A DNA stretch of 64,000 bases, from the NCBI RefSeq assembly GCF_030867145.1, contig NC_134419.1, positions 77,377,403-77,441,402 on the forward strand. The letters are read 5' to 3'. Source of the stretch: Opisthocomus hoazin. Taxonomy: Eukaryota > Chordata > Aves > Opisthocomiformes > Opisthocomidae. Positions within the stretch are counted from its first letter, which is position 1. The number at the start of each line of letters is the position of its first letter. The notes beneath the pieces were generated by a model. That model ran no database searches, had not been told where the DNA came from, and worked only from the letters and a program-made list of their open reading frames with translations. The position numbers were made by a program, and so were the translations under genes. This document shows, in pieces, positions 62,897-64,000 of this stretch.

Positions 62897-64000
62897 TTTT
62901 TTTGTTTGCTTTTGTTTTTACAGATCAGATTTTTTTGCTGGTATTCAAAGCCATAACAATGGTAAACTCCTATACACAGCCAAATGGTGTACTACAAGTA
63001 TTCATGAATGCGAGCAACTGCAGTATTTTACTGTGAGATGACACATCTAGGAGACTAACCCACCTTTCACATCAAGACAATCTGCAAGGAAATTCTACCC
63101 TTTCCAAGGAGTAAATTGTTCAAATAACTCCATTATGCAATTATTTTCGTATGTATAAATTGCAAACACCACAACAAAAGGGGTTCACAGCTGCTGTTCT
63201 CCTTGACATGAGGAATTCAATAAATTAACAATACAGAAACCAGTTCAGAGGTTCCACTTCAAACTTCTTTGTGCCAAAACGACACGCACTGGGCTTAAGA
63301 AGAAATCTCTGTTCTAAAATAAAAGCTAAGCTGTTTACTGAAAAACAAAGCAGCACGCTCAAGGCTTTTGCCCATCCCATGTTATGGGAAGATACCCTAG
63401 AGAACAAGGTCACAAGTTTCATAGTCTGTATGGCTGTTAGGAAGCAATGACAGATTTACTGTAAAGATTTGTCAGCAACAGCAGCCAGGTCACCGTGCCC
63501 CAATACACTGAAAACATTCTTCTACCTGTTACCCCGTTACAGCCGCAGGCTAAACATTTCCTTACCCAACCCTTTGGCTTCAGAAAACATGTATTTACCT
63601 TATAAAGCTGTAATTCTGCATCAGCATTCAGCTAATTGGAGGTTTACTGTCATTAATTTAGATAATATACATTCATCTTACAAAAATAGCTTCTAGCAGC
63701 TTCTTTAATTTAACCTTTCTTGCAGCCTTCTTTTTTCGCTGCCACACAACTAGCAATTCAGTGCTCGCAAATGACCTCCCGTGCCACAGTGATGCCATAA
63801 CAATCAACGGTAGAAAGTTCATAAAGCAGATTAAATTCTACAGCATTCGCTTTGATGAATTAGTAGAATTCGTTCCCTGTAGCTGCCCAGAGTTCATCTT
63901 TGATTTTCAGCTGAGTGCACTGCACTGGAAAGAGTAAACTAGGGACACATCATATTTTTGTTACTTACATAGCTGTAATGGAAATAGAGCCACAGTACCC

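Larger units (their letters stand above)
53773..64000. other. Upstream intergenic DNA
   Basis: It holds the candidate alternative exon (54534-54577), the LTR (57137-57772), the G-rich stretch and one CR1 (62462-62555), as listed separately. I recognise no other coding exon; DOCK1, the expected neighbour in mammals, is not visible. A stretch at about 59200-59620, with homeobox-type TAATTA and ATAATTATGGATTA motifs, may be regulatory. Confidence 0.6.

Noticed and set aside
62835..63041. Interstitial telomere repeat or coding frame (Gly/Val/Phe-rich)
   Set aside because: Fewer than two TTAGGG units, and the frame is the by-product of G/T-rich low-complexity DNA.

Overview
The window looks like nuclear DNA from a bird. 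It carries several CR1 retrotransposon 3' ends of the avian type (ATTCTATG-like octamer tails and the 'GGTTGGAAGGGACC' block) and a solo LTR whose first bases (TGTCCTGGTTT on the minus strand) match a family common in bird genomes. It is AT-rich, with long introns and no bacterial or viral gene layout. Nothing else in it is gene-dense.

I find one protein-coding gene, on the minus strand. Nine coding exons lie between 50213 (proposed ATG) and 8905 (stop). Every junction has AG/GT splice sites and all reading-frame phases agree across the eight introns. The spliced product is about 726 residues. I identify it as the bird homologue of C10orf90 (FATS, fragile-site-associated tumour suppressor; human protein about 700 residues). 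It has the N-terminal block with LISPIVISQ and [12 protein letters not shown], and a C-terminal ALMS motif ([20 protein letters not shown] ... [20 protein letters not shown] ... [15 protein letters not shown]), the domain shared by ALMS1, CEP295 and C10orf90.

Layout: 1-8778 is the region downstream of the gene, with one CR1, a 28-bp tandem duplication and a CpG-dense patch. 8905-10902 holds the last three exons. 10903-23216 is a 12.3-kb intron with three CR1 copies and a purine block of about 775 nt. 23217-27018 holds three exons. 27019-41151 is a 14-kb intron. 41152-42235 is the large central exon. 44479-44573 and 50099-50243 are the two N-terminal coding exons. 50244-64000 is upstream DNA. 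In that upstream stretch a GC-rich patch at 53650-53760 carries an RFX X-box-like site and a good splice donor in the gene's orientation. I propose it as the promoter and first non-coding exon. A sense-oriented LTR lies 3.4 kb further upstream.

I found no CRISPR array, RNA gene, operon or clearly new biological system. The most useful leads are the X-box promoter model, the alternative 5' exon and the purine/pyrimidine block in intron 6. Introns and intergenic DNA were read by eye, so old diverged repeats and conserved non-coding elements will be under-called.
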